Of a stretch of 64,000 bases of DNA, positions 1 through 7,417 are shown in pieces. Below the pieces are notes generated by a model. The model saw only the letters and a list, made by a program, of their open reading frames with translations. It was not told where the DNA came from and ran no database searches. A program made the position numbers and the translations under genes. Each line of letters starts with the position of its first letter. Position 1 is the first letter of the stretch. Origin of the DNA: JB111 sp052093225 (GTDB lineage: Bacteria > Actinomycetota > Actinomycetes > Actinomycetales > Actinomycetaceae); assembly GCA_052093225.1 (NCBI GenBank), contig JBQDDG010000011.1:1-64000 (forward strand). The letters run 5' to 3'.

Positions 1-31
1 GCGTCGTCGTGGACGCCTCGCAGAGGGTGCG

Positions 32-652
32 TCAGGCGACGATGAGGCCGCCGGCCGAGGACTGCGCCTTGGTGAGGCGCTCGGCCACGTTCTGCCAGTT
101 GGCGATGTTCCAGAACGCCTTGACGTAGTCCGCCTTGACGTTGAGGTAGTCGAGGTAGAAGGCGTGCTCCCACATGTCGAGCATGAGGAGCGGGAGCGTG
201 CCGACGGGCACGTTGTTCTGCTGGTCGAACAGCTGGAAGACGACGAGCTTGTTCGAGACCGAGTCGAACGCGAGGACGGCCCAGCCGGAGCCCTGGATCG
301 ACGTGGCGGCCGCGGTGAAGTGGGCCTGGAACTTTTCGAACGAGCCGAAGGAGTCCTTGATCGCCTCGGCGAGCTCGCCCTCGGGCTGGCCGCCACCCTC
401 GGGGGAGAGGTTCTTCCAGAAGATCGAGTGGTTGATGTGGCCGCCGAGGTTGAACGCGAGGTCCTTCTCGAGCTTCGGCGCAGCGGAGAGGTCACCCGAG
501 TCACGGGCCTCGGCCAGCTTCTCGAGGGCCGTGTTCGCACCGGTCACGTAGGTGTTGTGGTGCTTGGAGTGGTGGAGCTCCATGATCTTGCCACTGATGT
601 GGGGCTCGAGCGCCGCGTAGTCGTAGGGGAGCTCGGGGAGCGCGTACGTCAT
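32..652 (-). CDS. sodA: Superoxide dismutase, Mn-type
   Basis: Cytoplasmic (or exported without a signal) enzyme converting superoxide to oxygen and hydrogen peroxide; 206 aa, the usual length for the Fe/Mn family. The four metal ligands are visible: H27 (in LHHSKHH), H74 (in GGHINHS), D158 and H162 (in DMWEHAF). Gln at 143-144 (FDQQNN) occupies the second-sphere position that is His in the iron enzyme of M. tuberculosis, pointing to manganese. An upstream in-frame ATG exists, but I start at the ATG followed by TYALPELPY because family N-termini begin there and GGAGG lies a suitable distance upstream. It is transcribed away from the qcr operon terminator, and a candidate oxidative-stress sigma promoter lies about 75 bp upstream. 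Confidence 0.97.
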   Translation of the reverse strand: MTYALPELPYDYAALEPHISGKIMELHHSKHHNTYVTGANTALEKLAEARDSGDLSAAPKLEKDLAFNLGGHINHSIFWKNLSPEGGGQPEGELAEAIKDSFGSFEKFQAHFTAAATSIQGSGWAVLAFDSVSNKLVVFQLFDQQNNVPVGTLPLLMLDMWEHAFYLDYLNVKADYVKAFWNIANWQNVAERLTKAQSSAGGLIVA

Positions 653-721
653 GCAAATCCTCCAACGGTTGCCGGCCGGACCGACCGGATGGGTGCTGCT
701 CACGGGCCTGCGCCCGCTCAC

Positions 722-754
722 CTGTTGCAACAGCAGGTACCTGCCATTGTTCCC
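722..754 (-). promoter_or_regulatory. Candidate SigR/SigH-type promoter of sodA
   Basis: On the minus strand GGGAACA is followed by exactly 16 nt and then GTT, the arrangement recognised by thiol-stress ECF sigma factors of actinobacteria (GGAAY-N17/18-GTT). The predicted transcript start near 720 would give a leader of about 70 nt with a good ribosome site. Two perfect 12-bp palindromes (CTGTTGCAACAG at 722-733 and GCAGGTACCTGC at 733-744) lie across the -10 and spacer and could be operators. Inference from motif only. Confidence 0.55.
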
Positions 755-852
755 GGATCCGAGACCTGGCGCACGCGGGGCCGATGTGTGGACCCCTGCC
801 ACCTGGGCGGCCGCCGGGTCAGATCGGTGCTCGTCTCGGGTGGGCACATGCA

Positions 853-886
853 AGAGCGGCGCCGTCCGGTTGGACGACGCCGCTCT
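853..886 (-). terminator. Terminator of the qcr operon
   Basis: Inverted repeat with 15-nt arms (AGAGCGGCGCCGTCC and its complement, one mismatch) around a 4-nt loop, 40 bp past the qcrB stop codon. No U-tract follows, as is common in high-GC actinobacteria. Confidence 0.7.
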
Positions 887-926
887 GGTGGGGTGCGGGT
901 GCCCGCGCAGTGCGGGCAGCGTGCTC

Positions 927-2657
927 CTAGTCGCGGATCAGGCGCGCGGTGGACATCGAGGGGGGCGGCTCCTCGTGCACCTCGTCGCCGGTGTCCTCGC
1001 CCTCGATGAGCCCGTGGCGGTGCTCCTCGGCTCGGGCGAGCTCCGCCGGCGTCACGGGCTCGACCCGGTCCTCGTAGAACCAGCGGGACACGGCGACGGC
1101 GAGGCGGCCCGGCCCGCGGTCGTGGGCGGGGCGGTCGATGCCGTTCTCGTCCACGTCGGGCTCGGCCACGAGCGGCTTGCCGGCCTCGTAGCTGACGAGC
1201 GTCCAGCGCTCGTGCTCGTCGAGCGGACGGTGCCACGAGTGCATCGACCCGTCCGGGAGCTGCACGAGCCGTCCGGTGTTGTGCCCCTCGAGCACGAGCT
1301 CGCGGTCCCTGCGCTGCAGCGCCAGGCAGATGCGCTTGACGAGCACGAACAGGATGACCGGCAGCACGAAGAAGAGGATCCGGAACGCCCACGTGATCTG
1401 GTTGATCGACAGGTCGAAGTGGGTGGCGATGATGTCGTTCGACCCGGCCGCGAACAGCAGCCCGAACTCGGCGATGATGATGACGCCGACGGCGGTACGC
1501 ACCGGCACGTTGCGGGGCCGGTCCAGCACGTGGTGCTCACGCGTGTCGCGGCTGACCCACTGCTCGATGAACGGCCACATCGCGAGGAGACCGAAGAGGA
1601 TGCCGGGGATGACGACGCCAGGCACGAGGACGTTGAACGGGATCGTGAACCCGCCGATGACGACCTCGGTCTCGCCGGGCATGAGCCGCAGGGCGCCCTC
1701 GAGGAAGAGCATGTACCAGTCGGGCTGCGCGCCGGCCCCGACGGGGGAGGGATCGTACGGCCCGTAGTTCCACACGTTGTTGATCGACATCGTCGCGCCC
1801 ATGAGCGCGATGACGCCGAACACGACGAAGAAGAAGCCGCCCGCCTTGGCCATGTACACGGGGAAGAGCGGGTAGCCGACGACGTTGCGGTCCGTGCGGC
1901 CCGGGCCGGGGTACTGCGTGTGCTTGTGCACGACGACGAGCATGAGGTGGACCGCCACGAGGGCGAGGATGAGCCCGGGGACGAGCAGGATGTGCACCGT
2001 GAACAGGCGCGGGATGATGTCGGTGCCCGGGAACTCGCCGCCGAACAGCCCGTAGCTCGCGTAGGAGCCGATGATCGGGATCGACTTCGCCACGCCGTCG
2101 GCGATGCGCAGGCCGTTGCCCGACAGGACGTCGTCCGGCAGGGAGTAGCCCGAGAACCCGGCGAGCAGGCCGAGGATCATCAGACCGAACCCGACGAGCC
2201 AGTTGAGCTCGCGCGGCTTGCGGAACGCCCCCGTGAAGAAGATGCGGAACATGTGCGTGACGATCGCGGCCATGAACAGCAGCGCGGCCCAGTGGTGGAT
2301 CTGCCGCATGAGCAGACCGCCCTTGACCTCGAAGGACATGTAGACCGTCGAGCGGAACGCCTCGGACATCTCCACGCCCTGCATCGAGACCGGGAGGGCG
2401 TCCGTGGGGTAGACCGTGTGCCCCATGGAGGGGACGAAGAACATCGTGAGGAAGATGCCCGAGATGATGAGCGTGATGAAGGAGTAGAGCGCGATCTCGC
2501 CGAGCAGGAACGACCAGTGGTCGGGGAAGATCTTGCGCGCGAACTCCTTGACGAGCTTGGCGGCGCCGACGCGCTCGTCGAGGGCCACACCGATCTTGCC
2601 GGCGGGCGTCCTCGGCGCGTCCGTGGGTAGCGCGTTGCGCGTGGGGGTGGTGGTCAC
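927..2657 (-). CDS. qcrB: Cytochrome bc complex cytochrome b subunit QcrB
   Basis: Membrane core of the actinobacterial bcc menaquinol:cytochrome c oxidoreductase, which forms a supercomplex with aa3 oxidase. 576 aa. Two pairs of haem-ligating histidines can be placed: one in QIHHWAALLF and VTHMFRIFF, the other in VHILLVPG and AVHLMLVVVH, in successive helices. About nine hydrophobic helices are followed by a hydrophilic C-terminal tail rich in Asp/Glu, typical of actinobacterial QcrB. The GTG start overlaps the stop of qcrA (GTGA), so translation is coupled; the longer open frame upstream is a shadow of qcrA. Last gene of the ctaE-qcrCAB cluster, ordered as in M. tuberculosis Rv2193-Rv2196. 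Confidence 0.97.
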   Translation of the reverse strand: MTTTPTRNALPTDAPRTPAGKIGVALDERVGAAKLVKEFARKIFPDHWSFLLGEIALYSFITLIISGIFLTMFFVPSMGHTVYPTDALPVSMQGVEMSEAFRSTVYMSFEVKGGLLMRQIHHWAALLFMAAIVTHMFRIFFTGAFRKPRELNWLVGFGLMILGLLAGFSGYSLPDDVLSGNGLRIADGVAKSIPIIGSYASYGLFGGEFPGTDIIPRLFTVHILLVPGLILALVAVHLMLVVVHKHTQYPGPGRTDRNVVGYPLFPVYMAKAGGFFFVVFGVIALMGATMSINNVWNYGPYDPSPVGAGAQPDWYMLFLEGALRLMPGETEVVIGGFTIPFNVLVPGVVIPGILFGLLAMWPFIEQWVSRDTREHHVLDRPRNVPVRTAVGVIIIAEFGLLFAAGSNDIIATHFDLSINQITWAFRILFFVLPVILFVLVKRICLALQRRDRELVLEGHNTGRLVQLPDGSMHSWHRPLDEHERWTLVSYEAGKPLVAEPDVDENGIDRPAHDRGPGRLAVAVSRWFYEDRVEPVTPAELARAEEHRHGLIEGEDTGDEVHEEPPPSMSTARLIRD

Positions 2658-3760
2658 TTGAGACGCTCCCAGTAGCTCGCCCCGATGGGCTCGTCGAAGT
2701 CGGCGGTCGCGATGAGGTACCCCTCGGTGTCCACGGCGATGGGCAGCTGCGGCAGGGGCCGCTTGGCCGGTCCGAAGACGACCTTCGCGCCGTCCGTCAT
2801 GTCGAAGGTGGACTGGTGGCAGGGGCACAGCAGCTCGTGCGTGGTCTGCTCGTAGAGCGCGACCGGGCAGCCGACGTGCGTGCAGATCTTCGAGTAGGCG
2901 ACGATCCCGTCGTAGCTCCAGTCGGCACGCTCCGGCGCCTCGGTGAGCAGCTCCGGGTCCATGCGCACGAGGATGACGACAGCCTTGGCCTTCTCCTCGT
3001 AGTAGTGCTCCTCGGCGTCGAGGCCCTGCGGGATGATGTGGAAGACCGAGCCGCGCGTGACGGCCGAGGCCTGGAGCGGGTCGCCCGTCGGGTCGATGGC
3101 GAGCCGGCGGCCCACGCGCCCGTCGGAGGTCTCGCCGAAGTAGGCGGGGTCCGTCTCGTCCGGTGTGTCGCCCCAGATCGTGTGGCGGAACTTGTCCACG
3201 TCCCAGTCGCGCCCGAGGTTGCCGACGAGCGGCACGAGGAACGGCAGGGGAGCGAGCGCGAGCGCACCGGCGAGCGCACCCTTGAGCAGCGGCCGGCGGG
3301 CGATGTTCGAGTCCTTGGCGCCCTGCTGGAGGATCTCGACGGCTTCCGCGCGTCCGGCGGCGTCCGAGGCCTGCGGGTGGCGCTCCTCGACCTGCTCGAC
3401 GTCGTTCATCAGCGACTTCGCCCAGTGGACGGCGGCCAGGCCGATGCCGAGGGCACCGATCCCGAGGCCGAGGCCGAGCGAGAGGTTGGAGAGGCGCACG
3501 CTCATCATCTCCGCATTCAGCGGGAGGACGACGTACAGCACGATGCCGGCGACCGACGCGATGATCGAGACCGTCAGCAGGATGACGACGATCGCCTCGG
3601 AGCGCTTGGCCGCGGCCGGGTCCTTGTCGCCGAGCCGCTCGCGGTGGGGCTCGATGCCCGGGTCCTGGAACCGGTCGGCGACCGCGACGGCGGCGTCGCT
3701 GCGCCGGTCGTCCGGGGCGACCTCGTGCCCGGGGGTGTCGTTGTGCGGGGTCGTGCTCAC
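2654..3760 (-). CDS. qcrA: Rieske iron-sulfur subunit QcrA
   Basis: Iron-sulfur subunit passing electrons from menaquinol to the dihaem QcrC. 368 aa. The [2Fe-2S] ligands sit in CTHVGC (293-298) and CPCH (312-315). The N-terminal half carries a hydrophilic stretch and three predicted membrane helices, the last preceded by a twin-arginine-like ARRPLLKG, as in other actinobacterial QcrA proteins, which are longer than proteobacterial Rieske proteins. GTG start overlaps the qcrC stop and the stop overlaps the qcrB start, giving a tightly coupled operon. Confidence 0.97.
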   Translation of the reverse strand: MSTTPHNDTPGHEVAPDDRRSDAAVAVADRFQDPGIEPHRERLGDKDPAAAKRSEAIVVILLTVSIIASVAGIVLYVVLPLNAEMMSVRLSNLSLGLGLGIGALGIGLAAVHWAKSLMNDVEQVEERHPQASDAAGRAEAVEILQQGAKDSNIARRPLLKGALAGALALAPLPFLVPLVGNLGRDWDVDKFRHTIWGDTPDETDPAYFGETSDGRVGRRLAIDPTGDPLQASAVTRGSVFHIIPQGLDAEEHYYEEKAKAVVILVRMDPELLTEAPERADWSYDGIVAYSKICTHVGCPVALYEQTTHELLCPCHQSTFDMTDGAKVVFGPAKRPLPQLPIAVDTEGYLIATADFDEPIGASYWERLK

Positions 3761-4542
3761 GAGGACTTGGCTCCGATCCAGACCGAGGCGGCCACGAGGA
3801 CGCCCATACCGACGATCCACACCCAGACGCCCTCGTTGACGGGGCCGACCGATCCGAGCGAGAACCCGCCCACGGAGACGTCACGCTGGGCGACCAGGTA
3901 GGCGATGACGTCGCGCTTGCCCTCGGGGTCGATGTTGGCGTCGTTGAAGACCGGCATCGACTGCGGGCCCGTGAGCATCGCCTCGTAGATCTCGGTCGGC
4001 GTCGAGCCGTCCAGGGCCGGCGCGTAGCGGCCCTCGGAGAGGGCACCGCCGGCGCCCACGGCGTTGTGGCACATGGCGCAGTTGGTGCGGAAGAGGTTCA
4101 TGCCGTTCGCGGCGTCGCCCAGCTCGGGGTCGACCTGCTCGGCGGAGGGGACCGACGGGCCCGGGCCGAGGGCCGCGACGAAGGCCGCGACCTGGTTGAT
4201 CTCCTCGGGGCTGAAGCTCGGGTTGCCGGACGGTGCCTGCGGACCGTTCATGGTCATCGGCATGCGACCGGTCGCCATCTGGAAGTCGACGCTCGCGGCC
4301 CCGACGCCCACGAGCGAGGGACCGATGTCCGTGCCCGTGGCGTCCATGCCGTGGCACGTCGCGCAGTTCGCCTGGAACAGGGACTCGCCGGCGGCGACGG
4401 TCTCCGTCGTGTCCTCCGTGGACGTGGCGTCTGCACTGCCGGCGTCGACGAGGGCGAGCGCGCCACCCGTCAGCAGCAGGGCGAGCAGGAGCAGGACCAC
4501 CGGTGCGAACCGGCTCCTCCTGCGTGCGGCGAGTGCCTTCAC
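3757..4542 (-). CDS. qcrC: Dihaem cytochrome c subunit QcrC
   Basis: Dihaem cytochrome c of the bcc complex, replacing a soluble cytochrome c by wiring electrons directly to the aa3 oxidase. 261 aa. An N-terminal hydrophobic signal/anchor is followed by two c-type haem sites, CATCH and CAMCH, each starting a cytochrome c fold, and a C-terminal membrane helix (WVWIVGMGVLVAASVW). GTG start with GAGAGG upstream. Separated from ctaE by 88 bp with no clear terminator, so probably one transcript with it. Confidence 0.96.
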   Translation of the reverse strand: MKALAARRRSRFAPVVLLLLALLLTGGALALVDAGSADATSTEDTTETVAAGESLFQANCATCHGMDATGTDIGPSLVGVGAASVDFQMATGRMPMTMNGPQAPSGNPSFSPEEINQVAAFVAALGPGPSVPSAEQVDPELGDAANGMNLFRTNCAMCHNAVGAGGALSEGRYAPALDGSTPTEIYEAMLTGPQSMPVFNDANIDPEGKRDVIAYLVAQRDVSVGGFSLGSVGPVNEGVWVWIVGMGVLVAASVWIGAKSS

Positions 4543-4630
4543 GATGTCTCGACCTCTCGATGGGGAAGGGGTTGGTGGGCCGTGTGCGTGCGGGGCGGCG
4601 GCAGCCGTCGTCGGCCGCGCCCCGGCGACG

Positions 4631-5266
4631 CTATCTGATGACGTAGATGATGATGAACAGACCGATCCACACGACGTCGACGAAGTGCCAGTAGTAGGAC
4701 ACGGCGACGGCGGAACCGGCCTCGAGGTGGCCGAAGGCCTTGGCCTGGTAGGAGCGGCCGAGCACGTAGAGGAAGGCGATGAGGCCGCCGATCACGTGGA
4801 TCGCGTGGAAGCCGGTGGTGATGTAGAAGACCGAGGAGTAGGAGCTCGCCTGGATCGTCACCCCGTGGTGCATGAGCTCGATGTACTCGGTGGTCTGCCC
4901 CGCCACGAAGATCGCGCCGAGGACGAACGTGAGGACGTACCACTCGTTCATGCCCCAGCGGCGGATGTCGAGCAGGTGGCCCGTGCGGCTCTGCTGGAAG
5001 CGCTCGGCGGCCCACACGCCCATCTGGCAGGTGAAGGAGCTCGAGACGAGGATGATCGTGATCGTCAGCGCCCACGGGAAGTTGAGGACCGATGCCTCGT
5101 CCTTCCAGGCCTCGGGGCCGGCGACCGATCGGTGCGTGAAGTACATCGCGAAGAGCCCCGCGAAGAACATCAGCTCCGAGGACAGCCAGACGATGACCCC
5201 GACCGACAGCGGGTTCGGACGGTTGACCGTTCCCGGTGAGTGGGCGAGTGCAGAGGTAGACGACAC
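4631..5266 (-). CDS. ctaE: Cytochrome c oxidase subunit III
   Basis: Subunit III of the aa3 terminal oxidase, an inner-membrane protein of about five helices; 211 aa. Family motifs include LSSELMFFAGLFAMYF near the N-terminus, and the C-terminal helices with conserved HVIGG and YYWHFVDVVW. The open frame runs much further upstream, but the GTG before SSTSALAHS matches the family N-terminus and lies 6 nt from CATAAT, an ideally placed -10 for a leaderless mRNA. Heads the bcc/aa3 gene cluster. Confidence 0.95.
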   Translation of the reverse strand: MSSTSALAHSPGTVNRPNPLSVGVIVWLSSELMFFAGLFAMYFTHRSVAGPEAWKDEASVLNFPWALTITIILVSSSFTCQMGVWAAERFQQSRTGHLLDIRRWGMNEWYVLTFVLGAIFVAGQTTEYIELMHHGVTIQASSYSSVFYITTGFHAIHVIGGLIAFLYVLGRSYQAKAFGHLEAGSAVAVSYYWHFVDVVWIGLFIIIYVIR

Positions 5267-5281
5267 GCGGTCATTATGACC
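5267..5281 (-). promoter_or_regulatory. ctaE leaderless promoter with overlapping palindrome
   Basis: CATAAT (minus strand) sits 6 nt before the ctaE GTG. The same bases form a 13-bp palindrome, GGTCATTATGACC at 5269-5281, so a repressor bound there would block the promoter of the respiratory cluster. Motif-based inference. Confidence 0.5.
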
Positions 5282-5470
5282 CACGTGCCCAGGGGTGCGA
5301 ACCCGTCCCACCGGCGTGCCGGGCTCCGGTTCCGTGGCGGCCGCGACCTGGAGGTCCGTTTCGTCCGGTCCCGACCGGCGTGGCGCGGTCGAGGGGGAGC
5401 GCACGTGCCCCGCGACGGTGCGGATCCGCACACGTGGGCCCGGCGCGCCGGCAGGGCCCGCCCTCGGGCC

Positions 5471-5476
5471 TACGAT
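5471..5476 (+). promoter_or_regulatory. -10 element for the pseudo-receiver/trpD pair
   Basis: TACGAT about 62 nt before the ATG at 5539; AAGGAG precedes the start codon. No convincing -35. Confidence 0.35.
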
Positions 5477-5538
5477 GAGGCGGGCGCCACGGGCGAGTCC
5501 TGCCGCGCCGAGCACCACACGTCGTCAAGGAGCGAACC

Positions 5539-5976
5539 ATGACCGTCATCAGCGCCGAGCAGGCCGCGGCCCCGGAGACCACCGACGAGGCGCGTCTCAC
5601 CGTCGTCGTGTTCTCCGACGACTCGGCGACCCGCCGCGAGATCATCTCCTCGGTCGGCCGGCGTCCCGCGCGGGATCTTCCCCTGGTCGACCTCGTGGAG
5701 ACGGCGACGGCGGACGCGGTCGTCGAGCGGGTCGAGGCCGGCGGGGTCGCCGCACTCGTCCTCGACTCCGAGGCGCAGAAGGAGGGCGGCATGGCGATCG
5801 CCCGTCGCCTCAAGACGTCGGTCTACCGGTGCCCCCCGATCCTCCTGATGATCGCCCGCCCCCAGGACCGGTGGCTCGCCACCTGGTCCGAGTCCGACGC
5901 CGTCGCCAGTTACCCGGTGGACCCGCGCGAGCTGCAGGAGGCGTTGTCCGGCCTGCTGCGCGAGCGCCTGTCGTGA
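5539..5976 (+). CDS. Response-regulator-like (pseudo-receiver) protein
   Basis: 145 aa with the alternating strand/helix pattern of a CheY-type receiver domain. An acidic pair (SDD, about residues 28-30) and a central Asp in VLDSEAQKEGG stand where the acidic pocket and phospho-acceptor lie. The usual Lys-Pro near the last strand is replaced by YPVDP, so canonical phosphorylation switching is doubtful. No output domain. Its stop overlaps the trpD start (GTGA), so the two are translated together; a regulatory role toward trpD or the divergent respiratory genes is only a guess. Confidence 0.7.
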   Translation: MTVISAEQAAAPETTDEARLTVVVFSDDSATRREIISSVGRRPARDLPLVDLVETATADAVVERVEAGGVAALVLDSEAQKEGGMAIARRLKTSVYRCPPILLMIARPQDRWLATWSESDAVASYPVDPRELQEALSGLLRERLS

Positions 5977-7040
5977 GCCACGCGGCCGAACCGCGCTGGC
6001 CCGACCTCCTCCAGCGCGTCGTGCGCGGGGAGGACCTCGCCGCGGCCGAGACGGCCTGGGCGATGAACGAGGTGATGACGGGCTCCACCGACCCGGTGGT
6101 GCTGGGCGGCTTCCTCACGGCGCTGTCCACCAAGGGCGAGTCCGTCGAGGAGCTCCGCGGGCTGGCCGACGAGATGCTCGACCACGCCCTGCCCGTCGAC
6201 GTGCCCACCGACGTCGTCGACATCGTCGGCACCGGTGGCGACCGCCTGCGCACGGTCAACATCTCGACCATGGCCTCCCTCGTCATCGCCGGCACGGGGG
6301 TGCGGGTCGTCAAGCACGGGAACCGGGCCTCGTCGTCCGCGTCGGGCTCGGCGGACGTGCTCGAGCGCCTCGGGGTCGACCTCGACCTCGACGTCGCCAC
6401 CGTGGAGCGGGTGTTCCGGGACAACGGGCTCACGTTCTGTTTCGCCAACATGTTCCACCCCTCGATGCGGCACGCGGCGCCCACCCGGCGCGCCCTCGGC
6501 ATCGGGACGGCGTTCAACCTCCTCGGCCCCCTCACCAACCCCGCGCGCCCGCGTGCGGGCGCGATCGGCGTGGCGCCGCTGCGCTCCGCGCCGCTCGTGG
6601 CCGGCGTGCTCGCGGCCCGCGGCACGTCCGCGCTCGTGTTCCGCGGCCGGGACAACGGGCTCGACGAGCTCTCGCCGACCACGGTCAACCAGGTGTGGGA
6701 GGTCGCAGGCGGCGAGGTGACGGCGCACGAGATCGACGCCGTCGCCCAGCTCGGCCTCGCCCCTGCCACCGTCGACGACCTCCGGGGCCGCGACGCCGCC
6801 TTCAACGCCGACGTCGCGGCGCGGCTGCTGGACGGGGAGCCGGGAGCCGTGCGGGAGACCGTCGAGCTCAACGCGGCCGCCGCGCTCGTCGCCGACGGCA
6901 CCCTGCCGGGCCTCTCGCGCGCCGAGCAGCCGGACCTCGTCGAACGGCTGCGCGCCGGCATCGCGCACGCGGCCCGGTCGATCGACTCCGGCGCCGCCCG
7001 CGGCAGGCTCGACCGGTGGATCGAGCTGACGCGGGGCTAG
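5973..7040 (+). CDS. trpD: Anthranilate phosphoribosyltransferase
   Basis: Transfers phosphoribose from PRPP to anthranilate, second step of tryptophan synthesis. 355 aa, normal length. Seen motifs: GTGGD (PRPP/Mg binding), KHGNRASSSASGSADVLE (PRPP loop), HPSMRHAAPTRRALG and FNLLGPLTNPA (anthranilate site). GTG start inside the stop of the preceding gene. It is away from other trp genes but adjacent to the bcc/aa3 genes, exactly as Rv2192c in M. tuberculosis. Confidence 0.97.
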   Translation: MSHAAEPRWPDLLQRVVRGEDLAAAETAWAMNEVMTGSTDPVVLGGFLTALSTKGESVEELRGLADEMLDHALPVDVPTDVVDIVGTGGDRLRTVNISTMASLVIAGTGVRVVKHGNRASSSASGSADVLERLGVDLDLDVATVERVFRDNGLTFCFANMFHPSMRHAAPTRRALGIGTAFNLLGPLTNPARPRAGAIGVAPLRSAPLVAGVLAARGTSALVFRGRDNGLDELSPTTVNQVWEVAGGEVTAHEIDAVAQLGLAPATVDDLRGRDAAFNADVAARLLDGEPGAVRETVELNAAAALVADGTLPGLSRAEQPDLVERLRAGIAHAARSIDSGAARGRLDRWIELTRG

Positions 7041-7058
7041 CACGGAGCAACAAACGGT

Positions 7059-7094
7059 TCTGGCTCCTTGATTGTCGACAATCAAGGAGCCAGA
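7059..7094. repeat. 36-bp perfect palindrome between convergent genes
   Basis: Two 18-nt arms, TCTGGCTCCTTGATTGTC and its exact complement, abut with no spacer. It occupies half of the 69-bp gap between the ends of trpD and the Lrp-like gene. As RNA it would fold to a long stem on either strand, so a bidirectional terminator is the simplest reading. Its centre, TTGTCGACAA, also fits the general GntR-family operator pattern, so a protein-binding site cannot be excluded. Confidence 0.85.
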
Positions 7095-7109
7095 CCTGTA
7101 TGTGGGGGA

Positions 7110-7388
7110 TCAGTCGAGCCCGATGTGGAAGGCCTGCTCGAGGTCGCGGCGCGAGTACGCCTGGAAGGCGAGGTACGTCGTGGTCCCCGTGACGCCCGGG
7201 ACCTTGCCGAGCCGGTCCGACACCACGGTCGCGAGAGCCTCGTGCTGCTCGACCCGCGCGATGGCGATGAGGTCGAAGTCGCCGGTGACCGAGTAGACCT
7301 CGGCGATGCCGTCGAGGTCGGCCACCTGCTGGGCGACCTCGGGGATGCGGGCGACGTCGGCCTCGATCATGACGATGGCGGTGAGCAT
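7110..7388 (-). CDS. Stand-alone Lrp/AsnC ligand-binding (RAM) domain protein
   Basis: 92 aa consisting only of the ferredoxin-like effector domain of Lrp/AsnC regulators (starts MLTAIVMIEAD, with VYSVTGDFDLIA in the middle where the family has GxxD); the helix-turn-helix domain is absent. Such proteins can oligomerise and bind amino acids, and may modulate full-length Lrp proteins. Strong AGGAGGAG ribosome site. Located downstream of and convergent with trpD, a neighbourhood found in several actinobacteria. Confidence 0.9.
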   Translation of the reverse strand: MLTAIVMIEADVARIPEVAQQVADLDGIAEVYSVTGDFDLIAIARVEQHEALATVVSDRLGKVPGVTGTTTYLAFQAYSRRDLEQAFHIGLD

Positions 7389-7417
7389 GTCTCCTCCTGA
7401 GCGTGGGGTCGGGCGCG

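Noticed and set aside
164..1009. Plus-strand frames across sodA
   Set aside because: Antisense shadows of sodA continuing through the sodA promoter and qcr terminator.
651..2630. Long plus-strand open frame opposite qcrB (659 codons)
   Set aside because: His/Asp/Arg-rich composition typical of antisense frames in high-GC DNA, no motif, and fully overlaps qcrB.
927..4046. A continuous 1039-codon open frame covering qcrB plus upstream sequence
   Set aside because: Only the part after the GTG at 2657 is QcrB; the rest is a GC-rich shadow of qcrA and qcrC, which have clear haem and Rieske motifs in other frames.
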